Source of the DNA: Periplaneta americana
Taxonomy: Eukaryota; Arthropoda; Insecta; Blattodea; Blattidae
Direction of reading: 5' to 3'
Assembly (NCBI RefSeq): GCF_040183065.1
Contig: NW_027185502.1
Span: 3,933,501-3,997,500 of the forward strand
Length of the DNA stretch: 64,000 nt
Made by a program: the position numbers and the translations under genes. The notes beneath the pieces were generated by a model. That model saw nothing but the letters and a program-made list of their open reading frames with translations. It was not told where the DNA came from and did no database searches. This document shows, in pieces, positions 35,325 to 46,862 of this stretch (positions are counted from its first letter, which is position 1; every line of letters begins with the position of its first letter).

Positions 35325-36320
35325 CTTAACAGATACACATTATGCATAACGTGGCCTGCCGAGTGGTGTGCAGCTTGAAAATGGGTCACAGTCCTGCCAT
35401 CTATCCGCGGTATGCAGAATCACGCAAGTGAAGTGGGTAGGCATTAGACACACACAGACTTCACTTCTTCGTACCGAGCTCTCTTCATTCATTCTTGGTT
35501 TCTTTTGCAGCTGTTTGACATCACTACCTTCCATGCTACTTCAAAATACTTTTCTCTTTGCTTTTCAAGAAACATCTGGTCCTCCTCATTTCTAATCTCT
35601 TTCATTGCACGTGTCAAACTACTTGCCCAGATCTCTTTAATGTGTTTTGTTTCATTACATTACTTCCTTGCGGTCTGCTCTTTTTTTTAGATCCAGATAT
35701 TTATCATAGTTTGGGAAGTTTCTTAACACACAAATCTATTCACAGAGTTGGAATCCTTGCATGCTCCCTTAGGTCAATTTGTAAGTATGTTGGAGGGGCT
35801 TGTCTTTGTCCAAGAGATGAACCTGTACACTTGGAGCATGTCTAATCCATGTGGTAATCTTGCTGTCGACAATTTAGAGATTGGCTTCCCAAGCAGCCAG
35901 TTCATTGGGGAAGATCTCAAACTATTAGACATATTCATTTACTCATACCCGATAAAATTGACATAAATTACACTAGCCTGCGAATTTCGACTTTGTGTTT
36001 GTTGCTAACTAAGTAATGTGATTTTATAATATAATGTTGATGTGCTGAATCCGAATTTTCAATCCGTTTGCTTCTATCACATCAGGTGTGTTTGCAAAAT
36101 CACTTTAAATGTATTTTATAATTACGTGAATTTCATCACAAACTTTTTCATTTCACTTTTTTATTTCAAATTCAAAAGCAATATTTAAAACATACAACTT
36201 GCTGAAATTATGTGTATGGTTGTTCGTACATGTCACTAGAGTGTTTTTGCTTTGTTTTATCTTGTTTACTTCACTATTGGATGTATAAATTAGCACAATG
36301 TATCACACAAAAAATTACAC
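35325..36320. other. Unassigned sequence
   Basis: Several overlapping short frames (for example 35368-35595 and 35558-35845) but no domain or splice structure I can support. Confidence 0.4.
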
Positions 36321-36324
36321 CACT

Positions 36325-37760
36325 TGCTTCTTAGTTGAGAAAGTCCTCCTGTTCCTCTTTCTTTTATGTTTCTCTTCAGGTATTTCACGCTTTAACATCC
36401 AACAATAATCACCAAGCATACTGATGCTCCCGCGTCCCTGGTACCTTCTTTCGAACTCCTGCAGATCCTTGTGAAATCGTTCATCTTACTTTTAGCTGAA
36501 AAATTCTAGATTTCCGGCAAAATAATCTAGCTGAGAAAACAGAAAATTTTGATACTCATCTTACAACCAAATTCCTTGTATGCTTCAAGCATGTTAGCCA
36601 CAATGTTTCGGTAATTAGGATCCTTGTTGCCAAGAAATTTTAAAACAACATCCATGCTGATTTCTCCTTTTCATCCATACTGTTTTTAAATGCTGCACCA
36701 GACATGTTTTCTTATGTCAAGACCATTAAATATGTATCTTCTTTCAATTTGCTTCAGATAGTAGTGGAAATTTGTCACATATGTACTTAAAACAGCCTCC
36801 TTCCTTATTTAAAGCTTTTACAAGCTGTTTCATTAAGCCAAGCTTGATGTGGAGAAATGGCAGCACAACTTTAGAAGAACTCACAAGGCTTTGGCGCACA
36901 ACATTCTTACAACCGACTTCCAGATTTTGTCGAGGTGGCCAGTCTTTCATAGTCCAGTGATCAACTCGTACCCTACTATCCTATAGGCAAAGAAGCATGG
37001 AAATTTGGTAAAATCATATTGTTGACCCAGCAACTTAGTAAGAACTTTGAAATCATCACAAACTTGCCAGTTGTATTCCTATAGTCTAGTCGCAATGACA
37101 GCAGTTGCAAATTTGTGTATGATTTTTTGAGGATCACTGAATAGGCAATGGGCACTGAACCAAAAACGTTTCCGTTATGAAGGAGGAAATCCTTTAAACT
37201 TCGCTTGGAAGCATCAGTGAACATTCTCCATTCACTTAGGTCATAGTTTGGAAGTCTAAGTTTTAGCATAAATTCTTTCACATTACTGCAATATACAAAA
37301 TTATCATCTTTGGAGAAAAAGTATTTAAAACCTATTTTATGTTGTCAGTACCATTAGAATGACGTTTGTTTAAGATTTTCTGGTCGCACAGGGATTGGTA
37401 TACATTAGGCACAGGTAAAATGGCTGACCGAATAACTGAATACACGATTTGATTTTTATGTTTAGAATCGTACCCCTTCACATCACACGAACAGAAGTAG
37501 CAGTCATTACTATGGTTCGACTGCTCTCTCCAAACCATAGGCACTCCAAAAGATAGCAACGGTCTTCTCCAATTGATCAAATGACGAAGTTCTTCAGTGC
37601 ATACTCTACATACTTTGTGTGGTACCCAAGCTTTACTTCGGTTTCCAAGTTTGATTCCAAAATAGGCATGGTATGACTTTTTCACAAAATGTGTAATATT
37701 ACACCTCTGCTTAGGCGATGTGTATATCCTACATAAGTTATATAACAAAAGTGGTCTGGA
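36325..37760 (-). pseudogene. Multicopy arthropod gene of unknown function, broken
   Basis: The minus strand encodes a protein family found in many copies in arthropod genomes. I remember it only as an uncharacterised transposon-like family. The first open part (37748-37332) contains HFVKKSYHAYFGIKLGNRSK, CRVCTEELRHLINWRR, FGVPMVWREQSNHSNDCYFC with its Cys cluster, and RSAILPVPN. The second (37281-36976) has LSEWRMFTDASKRSLKDFLL and GSVPIAYSV. The third (36950-36744) has HIKLGLMKQLVKALNKEGGC and FKYICDKFPLLSE. A degenerate tail (to about 36325) contains DERFHKDLQEFERRYQGRGS, MLGDYCWMLKRE and ends in a Lys/Arg-rich stretch. At least three breaks separate these pieces. The conserved Asp (FTDAS) and His/Glu residues hint at a nuclease or transposase fold, but that is inference. 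Confidence 0.7.
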
Positions 37761-37764
37761 TTAT

Positions 37765-38956
37765 TTAGACATCCTCGATGCAACATGGTAAATACTTTCT
37801 TACTGAACTAAAAACTTTCAACATTCTACTCCACAATAAAGCTTCAAACTGATTTCGTTTCGTTTCCAGATGAAATGCAGACTAATGAAATGTGAGAGAA
37901 ACTAGACGAGTTGAGTTGAGTCTCTCACCAAGGAGTGGCTGACATTTCTATCTTTCACAAATAAAAATAATGACAAGGCTGCACGTTATTTCGCCCTAAC
38001 TTCCTTATGTGCTTGCACCCCCTATCTGCTAAGAAACATCCAGTGTCCTTGGTTTTCAAAATAAACACCTTAAAAATATGTTGAATACATTTGGTTTTCA
38101 TATCCTAACATACTAAACCTACATATGTTAAAGTATTACAGTTTAAATGATTATGCTATAAATTGTCGTAATATATTATAAGAAAATAAAAATAACAAAA
38201 AAATGGTACGTGGTAGGAACTTTTTGGCTTTGAATTTGATTTCAGCATGCTAAAAATACCCTAAAAACATTAAAACTTTGGAGGCAGGAATTTCATCGCT
38301 GACTAGTGTTATTAGAATGGAGCGACCTCTGATATCACTTCATTAACTTAAAATTTAACTACAAAATAGCAGTTTGACTGTCAAGAGACAAAAGCGAAGT
38401 ATGTGGAGCTAAGATTAGAAAAACTTCAGTTTTTGCCATAGTATCATGGACAACCCCAGTCCATGCTTATCTTCTTCTTTCATATTGTTGGACAGGGAAC
38501 TGTAAATGTGTAGAAAATAGTGTAAAAAACTCTTTTGTAACTTGTTTTAGAATCACTCTACCTATTTTTGTCTCAGACTGCCAAAAATGAATTATGTGGG
38601 AAGACTTTTTTAATGTTTTATATCGATAGGGATGTAAGTTCGTAATTATGCGAGTCCAAGGAACAAATCTGTGATAAAAATTAATAATAAAATAGGAAAA
38701 TAAAACAATTAGATACTTGGAGTATTGACAGTCTACTGAAGATATCACTCTCTTCTCCACCAAAGTGTGCAGGATGATTTCTTCTTCATCCTTAACTTCC
38801 TTTCCCAAAAGTGGCAAACAGGCAGAGAGATTCATTGGACACAACTGATCCACTAAATCCTCAGCGTGAGGAACCACAAGCCTCGCACCTCATTGCAAAG
38901 ATGGCACACAGCACCGGCCTGCACCTCACATGCCAAGCCTGTAGTAGTGGTGGTAG
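37765..38956. other. Unassigned sequence
   Basis: No supported gene. The open frame at 38467-38877 (minus) lacks recognisable motifs. A short minus-strand peptide near 38853-38950 containing CHLCNEVRG could be a decayed zinc-finger tail. Confidence 0.35.
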
Positions 38957-41900
38957 AGGTTGCTATCAATGGGCCGGCTCGATTTCTCCATAGGTATTGA
39001 CAATAGGTACACTCTGGTGGCTGTTTAGTATACTTGGGGTTTGCCAAAGTGTCGCCGTATTAGTTGTGAGTTGCTTGACGCAGACACAAAGCAAAAGTGA
39101 AATAAGGTAAGATTTTCACGTTTTTCTTTTAATTTACTAGTGTAATGAAGGAAGCATTTCTGTCAAATATTAATCCTGTATAAATTTCTGCAGACACTGT
39201 CTCAAAGTACGATGAATTCTCGTTATTTAGTCATATTTCCATTAAAAATTTAGTTACCTTGGACGGATACAGAGTCATGTTAAACGATGCACTGCTAGTT
39301 GCCTTCAATGAGTCGGTCTGCATTGCTATGAATGGGCTAGTGGCCCAATGATGGAAACCATAACTACTGTTTCGAATTAGTTAACAAAGAGCCGTGCTAG
39401 CTGATTTAATACGTGTATAATGTAAACTAATGATTAGTTATACATGCATATATTATAAATATGTATGTTTTCTTTCCTAGATACCGTCAAAAATGAAATA
39501 TGATTGGTGGCAGGAAGATGGTATGAGTCGTGCTTTAGCTGCAGTACGAAATGGTGACATGGGTGTCAATGAGGCTGCCAGAACATATAGTGAGCCTAGG
39601 GTAGCATTACAAAGACATTTAGTGGGCAAGAATTGTTTTGCTATTGAACATAAAAAAAAAAGTATAGGTATCAAGCTGATCTTCCCACAGAAGTGGAAAA
39701 TGAATTTATTGCTAATGTTCTCAAACTTGAGGAAATTAGGCCTATTGTGGTTTTACGCCAAGGGAATTGCGCTTGCTATCTTTTGATATAACCAAAAGGA
39801 ACGAAATCCCTCGTATATTCAGTAAAGAAAAGAGAATCGTCGGAAAGAAATTGTATTATACATCCCGAACTTAACTTGCGTCAACCAGAGTCGACCTCTT
39901 TTGCTCGAGCTAAGGGGTTTAATAAAGAAAACATAAGTCATTTTTTTGATACCTTGCAGAAAATTGTTGACGAAAACCAGCTCAATTCAATGGGAGTATT
40001 CAAGGTTGATGAGACTGGTTTATAAACTGTGTAAAACAAACCTAGAAAGATGCTTGCCTTCAAGTTAAAAGAGCAGTAGGTTTGACAGCCAGTGGCAACA
40101 GAGGTTTCTCTACTAATCCAGTTTGCTGCACAAGTGTTGCGTGTCAGTATGTTCCACCACTGATCATCTACAAACGTGCGCGTTCTGCAAAAGGATTAGA
40201 AGATGGAGCTTCATTGGGAACAATTTTTGCTTATTATCCTGAAAGTGGATACATTAACAAATATGTATTTGTGAGGTGCTTAAGGCATTTCATCGGCACT
40301 GTCCGTTCTTCAAAGGAAGGAGAAGTCTTGCTTCTTCTTGATGGACATTCAACTCACACCAGAAATCTCATCAAGCTGGCACACACTACTCTTAGGCTGC
40401 AGCCATTGGACGTGTCGTTTGTTAAGCATTTGAGTAAGCAAACCTGAAGTTCTTACCCAATTTCATATACCACGACTGTTTGGTAAAACATGTGGACTGG
40501 TGGCAACAATAGGGACTGCAGTAAATGGATTTGCAAAAACTGGAGTTTGGCCAGTCAACAGGGCCATGTTCCAAGATTGCCATTTTGTGGCAACGATGCA
40601 GTTTGAAACAGATGATGTTCCCATTAATGAAGCTTCTACAATTGGACTTTTCAATGAGTAAATTCCAGAACCAAATTGGCCTAATACCGTGAATCTAGAA
40701 AAAGGAGCAATAGCATCTGGAAGTCAAGATAGTTTAGAATGTCTTCCAGCTGATGCAACAACGTTGGCACCAAAATTGCAAGTTTCCTTGGGTGAAATCT
40801 TCTCCTATACCAAACAAAATTTCTTTCGGAAGAAGTGCAAATAAAGCTCAGAGAATGATAGTGATCATGAGCAGTCCGTACAAGCAGAGGCTGGAAGAGG
40901 TAAAAAGCGAACAACTAAAAGGAGACGTCTTGAAAATTCTGCACCAGAGAAGTCAGCTCAAACCAAACTCTCGTTTTCTTCAAATAGTTCAACGAGGTGT
41001 AATTATAAGAAGAAGTCATGGTATTGTGGCCTCTGTTGCAATGGCATAAAAGGAGATATGATTCACTGTCTGTCATGCAACGAGTGGGTTCATGAGAATT
41101 GTGCTGCTGTTCCAAAGAAGCCAAAGTGTTCTATTGCGAAAACTGTGACTAAAGTTTGACAACGTTTTATAAAAGTTTCGTTTTTTTCTCATGTTAGCTG
41201 CTATAAAGAAAACTGAATTCATGGTTTCCAGTGCACGTTCTTTTTTAAGTTTTTCAGTTTTTTATTTGGTCAGCCAAAGAGAGAAGAAGGATAGAGTTTA
41301 ATTGGCTTAACAATAAGTAATGGTATTTATAGTCTAATACTTCAATTGTCTTGATATGTTTTGTTTTTAGGTATATAAATTGCTGTTTTGTTTGATTAGC
41401 CCTTAAACTTTCAACTTTCGTTATTTTTTAAATGTTTTAGTTCTGTTTAATCACGCTATAGAACAAATAGGGCCTAAAGTCTTTTCTTTTTATTTCTTTA
41501 AGATCGTAAATAATTTGAGATATAAATGCTGCAGGTCGAAGCCTGATTACCAACTGACAATGATGTATTTCATTTTCTTGTGTTAATGAAATGTCTGAAG
41601 ATTTTTATAAGTGCCCTAGTGGTCTTGCTTGTGTTCGAATACACATTCTGTGGTTCCACATGCCAACACACTACTCATATTAATGCCGAAGATATTGTGT
41701 ATAGGCATTTATTTAGATGCGGGTTGTTATTTAACAATATTATTCTGCAGCCCATTCATGGAAACTACCTGGCCCAATGAAGGAAACAAGCTTCTTTCAT
41801 TGGGCTGATGATGCTTACTTTTATTTTCCAAATATTTCATTAACATCGGATATTTATAACCTCTGTTTGTAGCGTAGTGAAATACAGAAGATAATGTTTA

Positions 41901-41985
41901 AGTTTGCTTGAAAAAGGAAATAAATATTACTTTATCCGAGGATATTATATCAGATTTATTTTAAGTGGCCCATTGATAGCAACCT
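38957..41985 (+). mobile_element. pogo/Tigger-type element 1 (3029 bp)
   Basis: The ends AGGTTGCTATCAATGGGCC (38957-38975) and GGCCCATTGATAGCAACCT (41967-41985) form a perfect 19-bp inverted repeat. TA follows the right end (41986-41987) and TA lies one base before the left end, consistent with a TA target. Related motifs recur inside: TAGTGGCCCAATGATGGAAAC near 39340 and GGCCCAATGAAGGAAAC near 41772. A jerky-like transposase gene lies between them on the plus strand. Confidence 0.88.
39493..41155 (+). pseudogene. Jerky/Tigger-like DDE transposase with C-terminal zinc finger, broken
   Basis: The N-terminus (39493) has a Psq-type helix-turn-helix, ALAAVRNGDMGVNEAARTYS and PRVALQRHLVG. After an A-run frameshift at 39652 come LPTEVENEFIANVLKLEE and, from 39818, FNKENISHFFDTLQKIVDEN. 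The catalytic triad residues are visible in FKVDETGL (about 40000), LLLLDGHSTH (about 40335) and LQPLDVSF (about 40400). About fifteen residues between LIKLA and HTTLRLQP appear to be missing in frame. After a shift near 40440 the C-terminus continues ATIGTAVNGFAKTGVWPVNR, then an acidic/Lys-rich linker and a PHD-like finger, WYCGLCCNGIKGDMIHCLSC followed by NEWVHENC. Tigger enzymes insert at TA. At least four lesions, including two stops after the first catalytic block. Confidence 0.85.
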
Positions 41986-42428
41986 TACCCTATGTCTGAG
42001 AAAAGTAAAATTGGTTATGGAAAGACTCAATCCTGCCACTTTTTGCAACAACATATTGTATTTTCCCTGGACCAAATATACAATATGGCGTTGCTAGAAG
42101 TGGCAGTGATATGCTGAACATGTTAAATTACCTTGGTGTAACAGTGTGTGGTATAAGTGTGTATGCAGATGCATCTTGGGATAGTATAGTATTTCCTTAT
42201 GTGGAGCACAACAAACAAGCACCACATTATCTTATTCCTGGCTGGTGCATCTTGGCATAATCCAAACAATACGTTGGTGTGAGCAGATATTGAAAGTTAG
42301 TTAGTTGGTGTTGTTCTGTGGATTTCTCACACTTTATCTGCCGTTATTGTGTTGGAGATACGAACGTTGGGAGAAAGTAAAAAAGATTTTGTGGATGCAT
42401 AGAACAGCACTTGACCCATGCTGCCTCA

Positions 42429-42442
42429 TTTCCAGGAAACAT

Positions 42443-42489
<47 letters not shown>

Positions 42490-42600
42490 CTCTGGTGGAA
42501 TTAAGGCCATCAGGCCTTCTCTTCCACATCACCAGAAATACAATACAACTACAAGAAAATTATACATCAATGCAATTAATCTACAGTAATGTTTCTGAGT
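42429..42600 (-). repeat. (ATTT)n tract with adjoining retroelement 3' end
   Basis: Fifteen ATTT units (42430-42489) are followed by ACTCTGGTGGAATTAAGGCC and a palindrome AAGGCCATCAGGCCTT. On the minus strand this reads as a retroelement 3' UTR ending in an (AAAT)n tail. I recall the sequence as a common insect LINE tail; class not certain. Confidence 0.6.
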
Positions 42601-42604
42601 AAAG

Positions 42605-43368
42605 AACACACAAACACATGTATTTCCTGCTTCTATTGTTTTTATTTAATTTGTGTATATAGTATAATGCTGTATATTTGTGCATATAATAGCATAGTAG
42701 GTAGGACAATGTATGTGATATGATGTGAGGCAACCCTCTGCTGCAGAGCGCACAGATGAAGTGTCAGAAGTCTACTCCCCTTCTTTGCGACACGAGACAG
42801 CATTTTAAATTATGCACACATACAAGAGAATGTTGAATTGCACTTTTCCTTTATTTGTAGCTGTTTATTATTACGTCATTTAATATTTTTAAATTTGCGA
42901 TTATTAGCAGAGAGAACCAGTTGTTAAAAAATTAGAATGACATCACAGGATATATCAATGGATTTGCACATACGATTACTGGAATTGCGATGTGTTAACC
43001 TTACGACCAGAGATTTCAACATTGACTATGAAGCCGAACAAGCATGTACATAAGCGAAAATTTTAATATTATAATTTCAAGTTATCATAATACATACTTA
43101 TTATTAGGAATTTTATACAATACAGGTCATTATGCAATGCAGAAAGAAAGAAGGGCTGACTATTATTTGGAAATAGGCCTATGTAGATACGACCTCAAGT
43201 GAAGTATTCATATCATGAAATAATGTTATTTAATTATTCTCTCTATTTACAATCCCCTAGTTACTTTCTTCTCACTATGTATGGGAGGTAACTCGGGCAT
43301 GAAGTTCTACCTTGTTGACCCCAAAACGCCTTCATTGCATGTAAAGACGACACCTTCACACTTACAAC
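42605..43368. other. Unassigned sequence
   Basis: AT-rich, no gene or repeat partner recognised. Confidence 0.4.
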
Positions 43369-43563
43369 TCTGCTCAAAAACATGACGGCTTTCCCTCACA
43401 TTCTTCACTATGAGCAAGAAATAAACACTTAGCTCAGTTGCCAATTCTTGAAGTCATTGTCATATTTATTTCTACCATGCGCCTAAGAGCTGAGGAGAAA
43501 ATGGGAGTTTATGAGGGTTTACCAATTCTAGGAAAAAAGGCCGTCATGTTTTGGAGCAAGGCA
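43369..43563. mobile_element. Palindromic element, 195 bp
   Basis: The left part GCTCAAAAACATGACGGCTT and the right part AGGCCGTCATGTTTTGGAGC are inverted complements with one or two mismatches, extending to about 33 bp. An open frame across it (43438-43668) has no domain and is a by-product of the palindrome. Likely a MITE; target duplication not resolved. Confidence 0.6.
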
Positions 43564-43795
43564 TGCCCTCACCATTATTACAATCTAAAAAGCGCCCACA
43601 TTCCAGTACAGTGTCCTGAAATTTTCGCATGGTTTACATTGTGTGAATACTGGGTGAAGAACTTTTAATTGCACAACTGAACAACACTGCACAACACAGC
43701 ATGTCTTAGTAGTCTACTGTTGTGTAACGTTTATTGTTCTAATTGCAACTAACAAACAATAAAATTACAAAAATTGGATAAGCAATAAAAAAATC

Positions 43796-44015
43796 GAGCG
43801 AGTCGGGTCAAATGGTAGTCTTTGAGCCTCGTATTTGGAAGGTCCTGGGTTCAAACCCCTTGGTCAGCCAATCTGATTGAGATTTTTTATGGTTTCACTC
43901 AATCACAAAGGCACATGCTGGATTGGAAATTTACATACCAAGATTCATGATCTCCTTAATCACCAATATAATAAACATTAAAACAAAATCTAAATCAGTT
44001 ACATGAACATAAGCC
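43796..44015 (+). repeat. tRNA-derived SINE, second family
   Basis: The head GCGAGTCGGGTCAAATGGTA resembles a tRNA D-arm/A box and CCTGGGTTCAAACCCC is a B-box T-arm. The body contains GGTTTCACTCAATCACAAAG and AGATTCATGATCTCC. The head and body differ from the SINE at 34924. Confidence 0.65.
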
Positions 44016-44249
44016 ATCTATAACACACAATAAAAACAGAGTCAGAACAAAAGTCCACGACCTATTGATATACCCTACACACGTGATATGACCACAGATG
44101 TTAAAGTGTGTATAAATAAACTTCATAAAAAAAGTTACCAACTGAGAATAAGTAAAACAGAGAAAATGTGATTATGGGATTTTTAGGTTAGGTAGGACAA
44201 ATTTAATTTCAGGTAAAATTAATAATAGGACCTCAGAATGGCTCGAAAT

Positions 44250-45065
44250 TAACATAGAAGTAAAACAGCAGTCTCTCCCTCCTTCTGTTTATAATGCACA
44301 TGAATTACATTCTTCAGGAATTGAGACAAATGCGACATGGTCAGTTTCAGGTAAACAGAAATTTGAAAACAGTTTCATTGATATTTGCAGATAACCTACT
44401 TTTAATATCATCTGCAGAAAACTATTTACAATACTCAGTATATAATTTAAACATCATTGCAAAAAAAATATAACATGGAAATAAATACAGGAAGGCCTTC
44501 TGGTGAAAATAACCTGTCCCTAGTAAAATATGTGTAGATGGCAAAATTTTAGAATGAGTCAATGATTTTACATATCTTGGCTACAAATTAATATTTGATC
44601 ATTATTTGGATATAATAAGCAAAATTGTAAAGTACTCCAAAACTATGAAATAATAAACAGGATAATGAAACCTTCCCTGGTACAGAAAAGCACTAGAATA
44701 CGCCTTTAACAAACGTTGTATTCTGTTATGGTAGTGAGGCATGGACTTTAAGGTGGATGGAAGAATGCATGAGATTTATGCAAAGAACAGCATGATATAC
44801 AAAATGAGATCATAAACGCAAAGACGAAGTAATGGAAGAACTCGGTCTGGAATCAGTATTCTATTTCATACAGAAATATTAGAACTGGATGAGCCATTTG
44901 CAATGTGTGAGATCCCACAGAATTCCAAAAGCTATGCTTCACTATCAACCCCATGGGAAAAGATCTGTGGGACATCCGATAAAGAGTTGAGGAGAAAATT
45001 CCTGGTTATTATGAGATTGTAATAGTTGACATGGCCTAACACTTGTATAGATGATGATGATGATG
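44250..45065 (+). pseudogene. LINE reverse transcriptase fragment, heavily decayed
   Basis: Plus-strand frames give SLIFADNLLLISSAENYLQY followed by SVYNLNIIAKKYNMEINTG. This is the palm motif of a LINE reverse transcriptase in which FADD reads FADN, plus the following helix. Downstream broken frames correspond to the C-terminal part (IINRIMKPSLVQKSTRIR-like, then RRSNGRTRSGISILFHTEIL and HRIPKA), ending near a (GAT)n tract at 45051-45066. Many stops. It differs from the YADD LINE at 9594. Confidence 0.65.
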
Positions 45066-45311
45066 AAGTCAGGTAGGTAGAGGTGTTTGTTGTGCAGCAG
45101 CATGGTGTGCTGGTTTTGGTTTTTCCACACCCATACTGCATATGCAAGGAATTTCCCACCATCGATTACAGTTAAGGGAAAATTATTACGTGCTGAAAAT
45201 AAATTATAAATATTATTGTTTTTACAAAATATACTAATTTGGGGCTTTATGCCACAAAATACTGGAATATGCTACAGTGCATGCTCAATAGTCCATTATA
45301 GGGGAATGTCT

Positions 45312-46838
45312 TGTGGTATCGGACAGCAGCTGGTATCGGACAAACTCAGTTGCCAAACAGGTGCTGCCATAAGCGGGAATAGGAAGTAACTAACAGATCC
45401 GGCTGCATGCTGTTCGCCACATTTAGTCCAGCTGTAGTGTTGTTTGTGTGTGGTTAATTCTTTTGTTGTTGGTGTTGTGTGTAGCCCTGCAAGGAGTTAA
45501 ATTTGCCAGCAAGTTTCTGGAGTAAAAGTAAGTCGAGTTAGATTTTAAGCACACTGATTAAAACAACATATTTTACTCTATAAACTGCAGTGTTAAAATC
45601 CCTTGAACTTCAAAGCTGCTCCTTCAGACATTTATTTGTTACTGCGCGTCATTCAGGTGGTATCGGACAATAAAGTGGCGGGCAGTATCGGACAGTGAAG
45701 GTCGTGATCCATGCATTGATAATAATGGCTCTGCATTTTATTTCAGGAAAAAAAAAAGGGAAAAATAACAGGAAAATGGGAGGAAGAAAACATGGTATTG
45801 GCTGTACATAAAATACGTAACAAAGAAATGACAATAAGAGAAGCAAGTGTTCGTTTTAATGTACCCAGAAGTACTTTAGGAGATCGAATTAGAGCTCTTG
45901 AAGATGGTAAGGTAATCCCTTTGAAATCATGTATGGCCAATAGTGGGACTTTTCGGAGAACTTTTACTGACGAGCAAGATGCCGACTTGTACAATCATAT
46001 AAAGACAGCCACTCATGCCACTAAATAAAAATGAGTTTTTAAAACTCGCTTACCAGTTTGCAGAGAAACTAAAAGTTGTTCATCGTTTCAATACGACAAA
46101 AATGATGACCGGGAAGGAATTTTATTACGAATTCATGAAGAAACATAAAGATCTGAGCTTAAGGATGGCAGAATCAACCAGTTTACAGAGGGCAGCAGGT
46201 TTCAATAGAGAGCAAACAGACAGAATTTTTGATCAGCTAAGTGATCTGATGGGGAAATATTCGTACAGACCATCAAGAATATTCAAAGCAGATGAGACTG
46301 GTGTGTCTTGTGTCCACAACAATCACCTCAAAGGAAAAAAACAAGTGGGAAAACTAACATCTGGAGAGAGGGGTAAGAATGTTACTGTCCTTTCAATAAA
46401 TGCTTCTGGTGATCAGTACAGTCCACCAATGTTTATCTTTCCACGCGTGAGAGTTGATAATGACTTAACAAAAGATGGACCAGTGGGAAGTGTTTTTGAT
46501 GGCCAGCCAAGTGGGTGGATTACGAAAGAAGGCTTCCTCAAATGGATGAAAAGTTTTGTAGACAAAGTGAATCCATGCGAAAAAAAGCCCTGTTCTTTTG
46601 ATTGTGGATGGGCATGCCAGCCATAAGGGTCTGGATGTGGTTTTGTACGCAAAACAGCATCATGCTCACATGCTTAGCCTACCACCCCATACTACCCACA
46701 AATTGCAACCGCTTGATAGAGTTGTGATGAAACCTTTCAAGAATGCTTATACTGAAGCATGCTCTTTATGGATGAGAAAATATCCTAATCTGAAAATTGG
46801 TCTCAAGGACATAGCTGGATTGGTAAACCCTGCACTGC
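45312..46838 (+). mobile_element. pogo/Tigger-type element 2, 3'-truncated
   Basis: The 5' region carries four copies of (G/A)GTATCGGACA (45315, 45332, 45659, 45684), which would be the terminal and subterminal sites if the element starts near 45312. The transposase coding part runs to about 46830, where the sequence changes to the minus-strand gene relic that continues across the hAT insertion. No inverted copy of the motif was found downstream, so the 3' end is lost. Confidence 0.6.
45745..46835 (+). pseudogene. Jerky/Tigger-like transposase, two frameshifts, 3'-truncated
   Basis: The N-terminus reads GKWEEENMVLAVHKIRNKEM and TIREASVRFNVPRSTLGDRI, a Psq helix-turn-helix. A shift near 46012 leads into PLNKNEFLKLAYQFAEKLKV (46015-46626), which includes FKADETGVSCVHNNHLKGKK with the first catalytic Asp, VTVLSINASGDQYSPPMFIF and WITKEGFLKWMKSFV. 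A second shift in an A-run near 46587 leads into LIVDGHASHKGLDVV with the second Asp and HTTHKLQPLDRVVMKPFK with the third. The frame ends at GLKDIAGLVNPA, where sequence of another repeat begins; about the last quarter of a typical protein is missing. The triad residues are intact, so only the frameshifts and truncation inactivate it. It is more similar in layout to element 1 than identical; the two are different families. Confidence 0.88.
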
Positions 46839-46862
46839 ATTTCGATCTTTGGCACCTCATCT

